A stretch of DNA of 45,330 nucleotides, taken from IMG/VR virus record IMGVR_UViG_3300035187_001643, positions 1 to 45,330 of that record; one strand, given 5' to 3'. The position numbers and the translations under genes are program-made. Numbering within the stretch: the stretch's first letter is position 1; each line of letters begins with the position of its first letter. Source of the DNA: a virus. A model generated the notes under the pieces. It worked only from the letters and a program-made list of their open reading frames with translations. It did no database searches and had not been told where the DNA came from. Below are positions 20,056-29,425 of this stretch, in pieces.

Positions 20056-23000
20056 CTAGCTCCGCTTCAGCTTTACGCTGTACACACCATCCACGTCACC
20101 AAGCGGCATCGTGATTTCATCGCCGTTGGCTAGAGCCACTTCTTGGTCAGGCGTCAGCGTGTGCGTGCAGACGTAATCGTTGAGCACACGCTCGGTTACC
20201 GTGCGTTGATCTATGCTGCCACCACGAGTGCAATACAGCACAGCAGAGACAGGCGGCATTTTCCACGTTTCTTCCTCTTCGTCGTAGTAGAAATTCGTTG
20301 GAGTATCACCACCCAGACCAGAGGTGACGCCTTCCATTACTTCTGTAAGCCACTCGTCAAACGCAACGCGCGGGCGTTCTTCGTTCACATAGACGAACTG
20401 CGTAGGCTGCGGCTCGTTGTCTGCGTATGTTGTTTCTGCCTTTATGCACGCCCGTAAAGACAATGTCAGGACAAGTGGACCAAGCGTAGTCGTCTTCAAT
20501 GCTGGGAATGTTTTTGCCTGCCTAGACGCCGAAAGCATTGCTTGCACGCCTTCCAGCGAATACCGGGCATCTGTGACACTTCGCAAAGCCTTTGCAAGCG
20601 GCGTTCCCCCAGAAGGCTCCATGTCATTTACTTCAAACCGCAATCCCTCTTTTGCTTCCGCCAGGGTCGTTTCGCTATTGCCAAACGTTCGCTCAACTGT
20701 TTCGTGCACCACGCGAAACTGAGGGTTGGAATTAATCCAATACGGAGAACTCGTTACGGCTTCGCCGTCAATAAAATAAGCAGTCTGCGTGGCCATTGGC
20801 TGCGCGTTGATTTCTGTTCCGCCGCCCTCAACTACTCCAGACCACATATTTTGAGCCAGCTCATAGCCTTGAAATTCCGTTCCTAGTGAAATTATGGGAG
20901 CGTTTTCTAATGCCATAATGCGCGGGAATAAATCACTAACGACGTGGTTGAAATCCCCAGGCGGCTGGCCAGACCAGGCAAGTCCTGTAAAGTTTTCAAG
21001 CGGCTCACCAAAAACAACTTTTCCCTGCATGTAATATCCGCCAACATCTTCGGGAGGGATTAGGTTGTTTCCGTACTCATCAAGCAGAACTATGCGGGCG
21101 GAAAACCCAGTGATGTCGGTGTTGCACGTAATGGCTGAACTATGCCACTGCAATTCCGTTGGGCCAGCACATGGAGGCACAAGGGCCGGCGGGCTCGGAT
21201 CAATCGTTGTGCCAAGCCCCCAGTATGAGAATGGCCCAGTCGCTCCAGTGACGGGAGCACGTGGAATGTAGCCTTCGTAATTAACGGCTTTTGCGACTAG
21301 ACCAAAGTCCGTAAAAAATTCTTGCGGAAGAACGACAGCAGGAGTATTGATTCCTCCGAAGCTAATAGCGTCTGGTGCTGATTCTGCCGCAATCCCGATG
21401 TCGCCTGTTGATGTTATCGTCAGATTGTTTTGCGTCATGTCAATCGACGTGCTTGCGCCAATACTGGCGGCGCGGCCCACGACAAATCCTCTCAGCACGG
21501 AACTTGTGTCGATCAGCCTAGGCCAGCCATCTACGTCTGCCATCAGCCAGCTGGTGCGGGCAACGATCACGGAAGGCTCAGGGTCGTAAGGATTTCCGTT
21601 GACATCCAGAGGGTTTCCGTTGCCTATTTCGACAAAAGGATCAGGCCAGAGCGAAACGGATAGTGAGTACCGCTTGCCGTCATCATCCGAAACAAGAACT
21701 TTCCGAAACAGTTCTGTTAGTCGCGTTGATGACTTCGGGAAATCCTTTTTTGTTGGATAGTGCAGTTCCTCGAAAGTCTCTGCCGTCATCACGGTGCCGG
21801 CTGGGTCATATTCCAAAAAGCAGAACGTTGCCGACTGCTGCACTCCAAGTGGCACGCTGATTTGCCATTTCATTGTCGTTGCGTCGGCTTGCTCGATTGT
21901 GCAGCCAGCAGCGAGCACGCCGTTGCAATACAGTCGCACCTGCGAGTTTTCTACCGTCTCTGGATCAACTGGCCTATCAAACGTCAGTTTCAGTGAACTG
22001 ATCCGCTCTGCCTGAGAGCGAGGGCGGCAATACTCCCTAGTCTCCAACACAGGCTGCTGCAATTTGGGTATCGCCCCAAAATATGTGTGGCTGCTTGGGC
22101 TGCCCTCAACGATGTTGGCCCTTTGGTCAACCGCGTGCACGGTCCACGTTTGAGAAAACATCTGGTCTGGCGCGTTGTGTGCCAAGTCTCTTACGTCCGC
22201 AGCACCGACTGGCCTGATTGAGAACGTCCCTGCAACATTAGGGTCTAGGACATTGACAACTGGAAACGTTTCCATTTGCGTGAACAATGGACGCGTCATC
22301 ACGCCGTCAGGCGATTCATCGTTCATGGCTTGGAAAAGCGGTTTTGTAGACATGACGGCTGTTTGCCCTAATCCAGCAGTGATACTGGGAAGGTTGTTGG
22401 AGCCATAGTCGCCAACGAATACGTCATCCAACGGCGTGAAACCGACAACAGGCTTTTTGCGGTCAATGACGAAACTGAAAAAGTCTTTGTTTGTTGGAAG
22501 TGCAGTGCTTGGGTATCCGTAAGAGCCAGTCGGCGTCACGGTCACCAAATAAGACCCTTCCTCCTCAGTGGCATCAAACAGCTGCTGCCTAGTTGGTGCC
22601 TGCGTTGGCGGCAGCATTTCGCTGCCGTCTTTTGTGATGCGATAGAGCATCCCGGTTCCGGTGTCTTGGTTGGCAGTGTTTCCACGATAAATGCCTACTA
22701 GATGCCCTTTGATGTACGGGCTGACGGTTCCGGTTGGGCCGGTCACCTCGTATTCAATTTGCGTCTGCCTTGCAAATCCAAGATGCGAAGGACGAAACGC
22801 CACTGCTGTGACAAATGCCGAAGACGGCAATTCCTCGTCCTCGGGCTGACCATCGCAAACGCAGGAGATCGACACAGGGTTAGGCCAGTACGGGCGACGA
22901 CTAGAGCCTGGAGGCAAAAGCAATCGTTGTTCCGAATTGAATTCAAGCGTGTGAGCGAATGTATATCCCGACGTGATGGGGGGAGTTTGGCTTGCGCCTC

Positions 23001-23901
23001 CTAGCTGAGGATCTTGAATATTCCATTTTTCTTGCCCTGTTCCGTTAAACATTTCACGCCAGCACAGAAGATCCTTCAATCCTTCAAGCGGCCTTTCCGT
23101 GAATTCGGAAAGTGAAGTGCCATCTGGTGAATACGAAAGATCTAGCACAGACGGAACGCTCGTGGCACTTAGCAAGTTATTGCCGACAAGCGTTCTAGAT
23201 TGCAGTTGCCGATTGATGACGGCTGACGCGTTATTTATTGGGCCTGTTGGTGCTGTAACGCCCGTGCTGCCAGTTGGGCCGCTAGGAGCGATTCCTCCTC
23301 CGGTTGGTCCGCTGACGGCTGGTCCGCTGACGGTGCTTCCAGTAGTTGTTCCTGGCGTGCCACCCGTGGCACCGTCCAGCCTTGATGTACCCCACGTCGG
23401 ATCGCTGTTTGCCCCTGTCGGACCAGTCACGACAAGCGGGCCGGTCGGAGTAATTGGCCCTGTTGGGCCAGAAACTTTGTAGACGTAAACGTCGTTATTA
23501 AACGACTCGTCTAGCTCATCGCCTTCCAACTCATAATTCAGAGATGCAGACTGACCGTACAGCGAAGCCGTAATCGATCCAGACATTGCCTGTATGTCAT
23601 CTGGGTTGTCTGTTTGTGAAAGGTGCGGAAATAGAAACGTTCCAATAGACAGCCCTGGCCCATCTAACTTCGTGAACGTAACAGACGAGCCTGCGAAAGA
23701 AAGACCGCCATATTCGGAAGTCCACCCAGGCTGGCCTCGCATTTCAATAGGGCCGTAGCCGTCAACAACAACAACGGTGCCAGAAATATTGTCGGCCCAC
23801 GTTACTAGCTTGGTTGTTGTTGGGTCAAAGGTTCCTGGGCCGATCGGATCAAATCCTCGAGTCAGCGGAAGCCCAGCGCATACGCAGCACGTGCACGTCA
23901 C
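20056..23901 (-). CDS. large tail-tip/adhesin protein with collagen-like and Ig-like parts
   Basis: 1281 aa from a GTG at 23901 (GTGA overlap). The N-terminus is Cys-rich (MTCTCCVCAG). Residues about 140-240 hold Gly-Pro-Thr collagen-like triplets. About 620-715 resemble an SbsA/Big_5 Ig-like domain (SLKLTFDRPVDPETVENSQV). The C-terminal part has DARYSLEGVQAMLSASRQAK. Its place after tape measure and tail-tip genes, and its size, suggest a host-recognition protein at the tail end. The DNA is clearly less GC-rich than neighbouring genes (26 of 60 bases in 21301-21360), which suggests separate acquisition. Confidence 0.7.
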   Translation of the reverse strand: MTCTCCVCAGLPLTRGFDPIGPGTFDPTTTKLVTWADNISGTVVVVDGYGPIEMRGQPGWTSEYGGLSFAGSSVTFTKLDGPGLSIGTFLFPHLSQTDNPDDIQAMSGSITASLYGQSASLNYELEGDELDESFNNDVYVYKVSGPTGPITPTGPLVVTGPTGANSDPTWGTSRLDGATGGTPGTTTGSTVSGPAVSGPTGGGIAPSGPTGSTGVTAPTGPINNASAVINRQLQSRTLVGNNLLSATSVPSVLDLSYSPDGTSLSEFTERPLEGLKDLLCWREMFNGTGQEKWNIQDPQLGGASQTPPITSGYTFAHTLEFNSEQRLLLPPGSSRRPYWPNPVSISCVCDGQPEDEELPSSAFVTAVAFRPSHLGFARQTQIEYEVTGPTGTVSPYIKGHLVGIYRGNTANQDTGTGMLYRITKDGSEMLPPTQAPTRQQLFDATEEEGSYLVTVTPTGSYGYPSTALPTNKDFFSFVIDRKKPVVGFTPLDDVFVGDYGSNNLPSITAGLGQTAVMSTKPLFQAMNDESPDGVMTRPLFTQMETFPVVNVLDPNVAGTFSIRPVGAADVRDLAHNAPDQMFSQTWTVHAVDQRANIVEGSPSSHTYFGAIPKLQQPVLETREYCRPRSQAERISSLKLTFDRPVDPETVENSQVRLYCNGVLAAGCTIEQADATTMKWQISVPLGVQQSATFCFLEYDPAGTVMTAETFEELHYPTKKDFPKSSTRLTELFRKVLVSDDDGKRYSLSVSLWPDPFVEIGNGNPLDVNGNPYDPEPSVIVARTSWLMADVDGWPRLIDTSSVLRGFVVGRAASIGASTSIDMTQNNLTITSTGDIGIAAESAPDAISFGGINTPAVVLPQEFFTDFGLVAKAVNYEGYIPRAPVTGATGPFSYWGLGTTIDPSPPALVPPCAGPTELQWHSSAITCNTDITGFSARIVLLDEYGNNLIPPEDVGGYYMQGKVVFGEPLENFTGLAWSGQPPGDFNHVVSDLFPRIMALENAPIISLGTEFQGYELAQNMWSGVVEGGGTEINAQPMATQTAYFIDGEAVTSSPYWINSNPQFRVVHETVERTFGNSETTLAEAKEGLRFEVNDMEPSGGTPLAKALRSVTDARYSLEGVQAMLSASRQAKTFPALKTTTLGPLVLTLSLRACIKAETTYADNEPQPTQFVYVNEERPRVAFDEWLTEVMEGVTSGLGGDTPTNFYYDEEEETWKMPPVSAVLYCTRGGSIDQRTVTERVLNDYVCTHTLTPDQEVALANGDEITMPLGDVDGVYSVKLKRS

Positions 23902-24428
23902 ATCACACCAGCGGCAAACTGGTCGTTACCCACGCCCTGCTTCCACACCATCCGCATCTGCCCGCACGCCGTGCTGATCAGCTGCGTTACGTCGTTGTTG
24001 CGAGAGCGTGCGTATTTGTGGTCAGCAGACACAACCTTAACTTTACAGGCAAATCGGCCGCCGATCGCACACTGCCCGATCTTGCCAACTTCAATCGGCT
24101 CCATGGCAACCGCGAACGGCGACAGTCCGTCTGGCATCAGCCCGGTTAGCACCATGTTTTCGCCAAACTGCGAAGGCTTCTCTAAGTCATCCAGCACAAG
24201 TGGCGATCCAATTCGCAGCACTCCAAACTGAGGCACTACAATGCCGGCGTCGTTCCGTAGGAGGATGATGTTTGCCGCTCGAGCACCAGGCGTGCTGTCT
24301 CCCGCATCAAAGCCAGTGACCGAGCCAAGCACAACATCGGCGGCATCCTGCGCCCTGTTCCACGCGCGTGCAGACACCGCCGATGAAAGCTTCTGACCCT
24401 TTTCAATGCGGTAGTTGTCGCCTGCCAT
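23898..24428 (-). CDS. tail-associated hypothetical protein
   Basis: 176 aa; TAATG overlap with the upstream gene. Begins MAGDNYRIEKGQKLSSAVSA and RAWNRAQDAADVVLG, then a beta-rich middle with TPGARAANIILLRNDAG and GVLRIGSPLVLDD. The pattern recalls conserved planctomycete-phage proteins encoded between tail-tip and adhesin genes. Probably part of the tail tip or fibre attachment site. It has no enzyme motif. Confidence 0.6.
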   Translation of the reverse strand: MAGDNYRIEKGQKLSSAVSARAWNRAQDAADVVLGSVTGFDAGDSTPGARAANIILLRNDAGIVVPQFGVLRIGSPLVLDDLEKPSQFGENMVLTGLMPDGLSPFAVAMEPIEVGKIGQCAIGGRFACKVKVVSADHKYARSRNNDVTQLISTACGQMRMVWKQGVGNDQFAAGVM

Positions 24429-25327
24429 TAGGTCGTGCCAATGCCCAAGTCGGAAAAGTTGGCTTCGCGATAGACCTTGTTGACGTAGACGGCCTTTGGA
24501 TGCTGCAGCAGAGCGTTGCTGTCAACCTTGGACTCGTAGCGCACCCAGAGGTATTCGTGGCCGTTCTTGGTAATGCCGCTGATGTTTCCAATCGTCATGG
24601 CCGGCATCGTCTGCCCTGGGCCAGCGTTTGGAGAAGCCACGAATTTGAACGATAGCGACCACGGTCCGAATCCTTTTTCTTCATCCCATTCATGCGATCC
24701 GCTGCAGCCCATGAACAAGACTTCGCCTGTAGCGAACGTGCGAAAAGCAGCGTTGTTCACGGTGCCGGTGAGGCCGGCAACAGTCTTGATGTATGCAGAC
24801 GTGACGTACGCATGTGGAACGTCATAGTTTTCCGTCCACGTCAGCTGCGGCACGACAATATCAACGCCGGCAACGCTGTCGCCGTCCACCCCAATTGCGC
24901 CGCTCATGTTGCTTGCGTTTTCTGGAAAACGCTTTTCAAAATCAAGCGATGCGCCCGACCCAATCGCCTGGCACTGGGTGATGTGCTGCGTGCCGCCGGA
25001 AGTGTCAAACGATCTCGACCGCTTTAGCGGATCTTTCTGGGTGTCATCATCCGCCCCCATCTTTTCGTAGTTGACGGTGACTTGCCACGCCTTGTCACCG
25101 AGATACGAAAGCGAATAGCTCTCTGCTCGAAGGTTGACGCTGGTGCCTGGGTATTGCCAATACGGTTCGAGCGTCGAAATGCGGCTGTTGGCATCTGCGT
25201 GCACTGCAACGTCGTCGTCGGTGCCGAAGACTTTGTAGGACCGCTGCATCGTCGCCGTGGACTTTTTGCCAAGGCGATAAATGGTTGCGGATCGGCTGTC
25301 GCCGTCTTCAACCCACGTCAGTGACAT
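24428..25327 (-). CDS. tail-tip/distal tail structural protein
   Basis: 299 aa, following the tape measure with a TAATG overlap. Begins MSLTWVEDGDSRSATIYRLG. The C-terminus has GPWSLSFKFVASPNAGPGQT and GHEYLWVRYESKVDSNALLQ. The position directly after the tape measure is that of a distal tail (Dit) or hub protein in siphophages. Beta-rich, with no transmembrane segment. Assigned mainly from order. Confidence 0.6.
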   Translation of the reverse strand: MSLTWVEDGDSRSATIYRLGKKSTATMQRSYKVFGTDDDVAVHADANSRISTLEPYWQYPGTSVNLRAESYSLSYLGDKAWQVTVNYEKMGADDDTQKDPLKRSRSFDTSGGTQHITQCQAIGSGASLDFEKRFPENASNMSGAIGVDGDSVAGVDIVVPQLTWTENYDVPHAYVTSAYIKTVAGLTGTVNNAAFRTFATGEVLFMGCSGSHEWDEEKGFGPWSLSFKFVASPNAGPGQTMPAMTIGNISGITKNGHEYLWVRYESKVDSNALLQHPKAVYVNKVYREANFSDLGIGTT

Positions 25328-27951
25328 TACTCAGCGGCCCGTGGGCCGCCCTCCGCTGCGATTTGTTCCGTAGCTGCCGCCGTGCGTTCCGCAGCCTTTA
25401 GCGTTCGTTCCGCAAGACTGCTGCCAAAGCCCATGCCGCCAAGAGCCATTGATGAGAACGTGCCTGCCACTTCTGCTTTGCTTCTGGCGGCATCTTGTGC
25501 GCCGGCGTTTGCGCCGCCTTGTGCCGCAGCCTGAGACGACTGCGCGTTCACAAGGTTTTTCGTTACCCGCTCCTGTGCATCCTCTAGCGCCGCCTCAATC
25601 GTGCTGGCCTGCACGGAAGATAACCTGCCGTTTGCGTTTAGTGCGTCAAACTCGCCATACAAATCACGCAGCTGGTCAATGGACGAAGCGCCTTCAATGT
25701 CCGACAGCAGGCGCGAGAACTGGTCGTTGCGTGCGCGTGCCTCACGCTTGCCCTTCGACTTTCCCGTGACGGCAGATTCCGCAGCTTGCGTTGCAGCACG
25801 CCGCTCGTCTGCCCTTCGCTTGTTTTCAGCAGCGCGCTGATCCTTCGTGGCCTGCAAGTCCTCGCCAATAGCATCGACTCTGGCTTCCCTCTGCTTTTCG
25901 GCCTCTTTGTTTTGTTGTGCCGCAGTTGCCATCCTGCCTTCAACGCCAGGCCGTTCCTGCCGCCTCTGTTCAGCGCGGGCGGCATTCTCGTCCTTGATCG
26001 CCTGCACGCGCTGTTCAGTGTCCTTGGCGCCCGTAATGAATCCTTGAATTCGCTCCCATGCAATTTGAATTGATCCAACAAGCGTGTCGAACGTCACCAT
26101 TACGGCGTTCGCCACGTTGTCGAAAAATCCCATGATGAACGCACCCATGTAATTCAGTATTGCTGCGGAATCCGTGTAGATTTTGTCCCAGGCTATATAG
26201 ATCCCGGCGCCAATGTCACTGAAAATGTTTTGAAAAAACGTGACCCACGAATCAACGTAGGACATGAGCGCTTCGACGCCACGCAGCCAACCAGCCAAGA
26301 GCCCGGCCCAGAGGATGTCCATTGCCCCAGCCAGATCGCCTGCGGAAATCGCTTCGTATATGCCGTCAAATGTCGTGGTTGCAGTGGCGGCAAGATCCGA
26401 AAAAACCACAGACGCATCTGATGCTGCGGTAGTCAGCCCGCTGCCAAGAGCCTCCGTGATACCAGCAAATCCACCTGCGGCAGAGATTGCTGCAGCACCA
26501 GCAGCGCCAAGCAGACCGAGCAAAATCAAAAGCGGAGCGTTTGCAGCTACCCACGCTGCGCCACTGGCGACAGCAGACGCAATGGATTTAACTGAGTAGG
26601 CGACAACGCCAGCAATCGCTTTGTAGAAAGACATGCCGACAAAAGAAACCGCACTGGCAACCGCACTCAATGGGGCGATCACTAGGCTTGCGGCCTTAAA
26701 TATTCCGCCCATGGCGAACGACGCCACCTGAAGCGACAGCCCTAGCCCTGTCAGCACGCCGCCAACGGCAATCGTCGCCACCGCCAGCTTGGCAAACTGG
26801 GCCACGGCTTCTTTATTGTTGGTGACGAAGTCCACAAGGCTGCGCGCTAGCCCTTCAACAAACGGAATGACGGAAGCCAGCGCGGGTGCGACAGCGTCAG
26901 ATATGGCAATCGACATCCGTTCCAGTGACGCCATGATGTTGCCCATGGCGCCCGATAGGCCGGACATCATCGCCTTATATTTTTCGCCAACCGGCAGGGC
27001 CGAAGCCATACTGGCCTGCATGTTGGCGAAGCCTTCCGTGCCGGCGCTCGTCAAGATCGAAGCCGCACGAATGGCGTCAGCGCCGAAGATGCGGCGGAAA
27101 ATGTCATCCTTCGCCGCCTGGTCCATTCCCGCCAGCGCCCCGTTGAGCGTGCGGATAATCTCGACCATTGGCTTCATCTTGCCGTCAGCGCCACGGAACG
27201 CATCGACAGACAGGCCGAGTTGCGCAAACGCGCCGATTGCTTCGTCTGCTGGCGCCATCAATCGCATCAGCATCGTCTTGACGCTAGTGCCGGCATCGCT
27301 GCCCTTAACGCCGTTGTTGGCAAGGATGGCAAGAGCCGCCGACAGATCGTCAATCGACTGGTTCGCCAGCGCCGCCACGGCAGACGACATTGAGAACGCT
27401 TCAGACATCTGCGCGATAGACGTGCTGGATGCGTCAGCCGCAGACGAAAGCGTATTGGCAGCCTTCTCGCCACTGATGCCAAAGACGTTCATGGCGTCCG
27501 ACATCACAACGGCCGCCTGGCCAACGTCCATTTCGCCAACCTTGGCGAACTCTAGTGCGGCCTTGCCAGCACCACCAAGTACGGTGTCAAGGCTCATGCC
27601 TGCCTTGAGCAGTTCGAGCATTCCGGCTGCGGCCTCGGTCGGCCCGACGCCGAGCGCCTCCGACATCCCCATTGCTGCCGACTTGACCCGATCCAGTTCG
27701 CCCTGCGTTGCCCCGGTAGATGCTTTGATGGCAAGCAGGCGATCTTCAAACCGAGCACCGGCGGCAACTGCCGCAACGATTGGCGCCGCCATGCCGGCGC
27801 CGATGCCAGTGAGTGCAGCGCCCGACATCGACAGGCTGCGGCCCATTGTGCCGACAGCCTTATTCAATTTGCCAAGCGCGGCAAAGAACTTCCGTGGATC
27901 TGCCCCGATCTCAACGTAAACCTGGCCAGCACGTACCTTGGAAGAACTCAT
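25327..27951 (-). CDS. tape measure protein (TP901 type)
   Basis: 874 aa. Residues about 60-340 match the TP901 core domain: RFEDRLLAIKASTGATQGEL, then AALEFAKVGEMDVGQAAVVM, the TSIAQMSEAFSMSSAVA stretch and IFGADAIRAASILTSAGTEG. Several long hydrophobic helices follow (about 385-500), then a charged coiled-coil C-terminus. The tape measure sets tail length and is ejected into the cell. A protein this long implies a long, non-contractile tail; no sheath gene was seen. Its ATG overlaps the stop of the frameshifted chaperone. Confidence 0.92.
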   Translation of the reverse strand: MSSSKVRAGQVYVEIGADPRKFFAALGKLNKAVGTMGRSLSMSGAALTGIGAGMAAPIVAAVAAGARFEDRLLAIKASTGATQGELDRVKSAAMGMSEALGVGPTEAAAGMLELLKAGMSLDTVLGGAGKAALEFAKVGEMDVGQAAVVMSDAMNVFGISGEKAANTLSSAADASSTSIAQMSEAFSMSSAVAALANQSIDDLSAALAILANNGVKGSDAGTSVKTMLMRLMAPADEAIGAFAQLGLSVDAFRGADGKMKPMVEIIRTLNGALAGMDQAAKDDIFRRIFGADAIRAASILTSAGTEGFANMQASMASALPVGEKYKAMMSGLSGAMGNIMASLERMSIAISDAVAPALASVIPFVEGLARSLVDFVTNNKEAVAQFAKLAVATIAVGGVLTGLGLSLQVASFAMGGIFKAASLVIAPLSAVASAVSFVGMSFYKAIAGVVAYSVKSIASAVASGAAWVAANAPLLILLGLLGAAGAAAISAAGGFAGITEALGSGLTTAASDASVVFSDLAATATTTFDGIYEAISAGDLAGAMDILWAGLLAGWLRGVEALMSYVDSWVTFFQNIFSDIGAGIYIAWDKIYTDSAAILNYMGAFIMGFFDNVANAVMVTFDTLVGSIQIAWERIQGFITGAKDTEQRVQAIKDENAARAEQRRQERPGVEGRMATAAQQNKEAEKQREARVDAIGEDLQATKDQRAAENKRRADERRAATQAAESAVTGKSKGKREARARNDQFSRLLSDIEGASSIDQLRDLYGEFDALNANGRLSSVQASTIEAALEDAQERVTKNLVNAQSSQAAAQGGANAGAQDAARSKAEVAGTFSSMALGGMGFGSSLAERTLKAAERTAAATEQIAAEGGPRAAE

Positions 27952-28690
27952 ACGTATTTCTGCCAGTCTTTACCGAACAGCCGTTTCAGTTCTTCGGGCG
28001 ATGCCTCGCGCGCCTTTGGCTTCTTTGCGAACGGGTTGAACTTTCGGGGATCGGCTTTCGGTGCGTGCTTGTCTTTGTGCAGGTTGACTTGCTGGGCCAG
28101 CAGGTTGGCGGTGTGCCACCAATCGTTCTCTAGGCGGCCGTTTCTAGCTGCGATGAGTTGTCGGAGGGTCCACCTGCCTGGATGGACTCCGATGATTCCA
28201 GCGGCTTCCCAGACGGCATCCCAGATGCTGCGTTCGTCAGCGTCTCCACTGTCACGCCCGCCATCTGCGCCTCCGCCCGACCGAGCATTTCGGTTTGCAC
28301 TTCGTCCATCTTGCTGCCGAGAAGCCCGACCATCTTGCGGAGGCGCTGCGGGAAAAAATCGACAAGCTCGGCCTCCAAGGCACGCGAAGCCGACTCAAGA
28401 GAATCGCCACGCAGCCCGTCCAAGAATTCTTCCTTGGACAACTTCCGTTCCTCGATCTGCTTCACCAGCATGGCGTAAAGGATTTCCCCCAACTTGGCGA
28501 ACTGGCTCCGAAGCACTTGGAACGTCTGCGCAATTGACCCGGCGTCCACCAGATCAAACGGCACTTGCTTCCGTTCGCCTGCGTCATCGTCGGCCACGTC
28601 AACCGTGACCATGTCACGAACACGCAGCGCCGAAGCGACCGTCAACGCCAGCCGCCACGGGCGGCCTTCATCGTCCTTGAACTCGCGCAC
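27948..28690 (-). CDS. tail assembly chaperone fusion made by -1 frameshift (G-T type)
   Basis: Predicted 247-aa product: 113 residues of the 28130..28690 frame, a slip on T TTT TTC (28358-28352), then 134 codons in the -1 frame ending at TGA 27950-27948, which overlaps the tape-measure ATG. The -1 segment lacks ATG, GTG or TTG over the overlap, so it needs frameshifting. It has a Gly/Arg-rich linker, then SIWDAVWEAAGIIGVHPGRW and NDWWHTANLLAQQVNLHKDK, a motif seen in phage chaperone T-like proteins. Such G/GT pairs coat the tape measure during tail assembly, and the location just before the tape measure is the classical one. Confidence 0.75.
28130..28690 (-). CDS. tail assembly chaperone, unshifted (G-like) product
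   Basis: 186 aa from a GTG at 28690 with GGAGG six bases upstream. Begins MREFKDDEGRPWRLALTVAS, typical of siphophage chaperones that start with a strand pair and then a long helical domain (RKLSKEEFLDGLRGDSLESA). The last 70 residues, beyond the slippery site, are low-complexity (ASGMPSGKPLESSES), as expected for a region that overlaps the T-like frame. It ends with TAG at 28132-28130. Confidence 0.75.
   Translation of the reverse strand: MREFKDDEGRPWRLALTVASALRVRDMVTVDVADDDAGERKQVPFDLVDAGSIAQTFQVLRSQFAKLGEILYAMLVKQIEERKLSKEEFLDGLRGDSLESASRALEAELVDFFPQRLRKMVGLLGSKMDEVQTEMLGRAEAQMAGVTVETLTNAASGMPSGKPLESSESIQAGGPSDNSSQLETAA
28352..28358 (-). promoter_or_regulatory. slippery heptamer T TTT TTC for -1 frameshifting
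   Basis: In the chaperone reading frame the codons are GAT TTT TTC (Asp111-Phe112-Phe113), so the heptamer has the canonical X XXY YYZ form in the correct register. The -1 frame is open from here to 27948. No pseudoknot was worked out; GC-rich sequence follows. Confidence 0.65.
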
Positions 28691-28708
28691 AAAGCCTCCA
28701 CTAGCTAG

Positions 28709-29065
28709 TTATCGCAGCCCGCCTTTTGTCATTCGCGCTTCAATCGTGAACGTCGCCACGCCGTCTACCGGGCAAGTCTCTGAAATGCCAGTGACGACAG
28801 CAGGAAACGACCAGCCGCCAGCGCCGCCGGAAACCGTGATTTCGTCGCCGTCTTCCAACGTCGCAAACAAGCCGGTTGCATCCGCAGAGTCGTTTAGTTC
28901 CACAGACACAGATGCGTCAAAGCCCGTCGAATAGACGGACGAGTACCGCGACCCAAACTCGTTTATTTCAATGGTCCGCGCTGACTCCGTAAACGTCACA
29001 CTGCGAGCGCTGACAATGTTGCTGCCAACTGAAACGGTGCAGTCTTTGCCGAGCGTGATGGCCAA
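28709..29065 (-). CDS. tail-tube-like protein, copy 3
   Basis: 118 aa from a TTG at 29065 with AAGGAG upstream. Begins MAITLGKDCTVSVGSNIVSA and then RSVTFTESARTIEINEFGSR; later VSVELNDSADATGLFATLED and GVATFTIEARMTKGG. Shares its MAITLGKD start and beta pattern with the two upstream genes. Probably a tail tube or tube-decorating subunit. Confidence 0.6.
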   Translation of the reverse strand: MAITLGKDCTVSVGSNIVSARSVTFTESARTIEINEFGSRYSSVYSTGFDASVSVELNDSADATGLFATLEDGDEITVSGGAGGWSFPAVVTGISETCPVDGVATFTIEARMTKGGLR

Positions 29066-29068
29066 GGA

Positions 29069-29386
29069 TCAGAACTCCTTGGCAGTCACCGAAAACGTCA
29101 CGGCGCCGTCAACTCCGATGTTCTCCGTGACGCTCATGACCTTCCAACCGCTACTGGCGTTCGCCTGAAGGTCAGCAATCAAACCGGTCGCGTCGTGGCA
29201 CTCAATCTCCCACGTCTTCGTGGTGAACCCTGCCGTGGACATCTTGTAGCCCGGCGCCCCGGCGCTGCCGCCGATGTTGTCTCGGTTGCTGATGTCGATC
29301 GTTTCGCACTCCTCGGTGTAGGTGGCAGAAATGATGTTCGTGCCAACCGGAGGCGCTGTCTGGTCCTTGCCGAGAGTGATGGCCAT
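29069..29386 (-). CDS. tail-tube-like protein, copy 2
   Basis: 105 aa with AAGGA before the ATG. Begins MAITLGKDQTAPPVGTNIIS; ends VTENIGVDGAVTFSVTAKEF. It has the SNRDNIGGSAGAPGYK loop and STAGFTTKTWEIECHDATGL. Small beta-rich proteins in this slot, between neck genes and chaperones, are major tail (tube) proteins. Second of three tandem copies. Confidence 0.65.
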   Translation of the reverse strand: MAITLGKDQTAPPVGTNIISATYTEECETIDISNRDNIGGSAGAPGYKMSTAGFTTKTWEIECHDATGLIADLQANASSGWKVMSVTENIGVDGAVTFSVTAKEF

Positions 29387-29425
29387 GTGCTGTCCTTAGT
29401 GTGTGGGTGCGTGTGTCTGTGCTTG

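Noticed and set aside
26789-27919. 376-codon rightward ORF
   Set aside because: Antisense to the tape measure; Ala/Ser-rich composition follows from the opposite coding frame.
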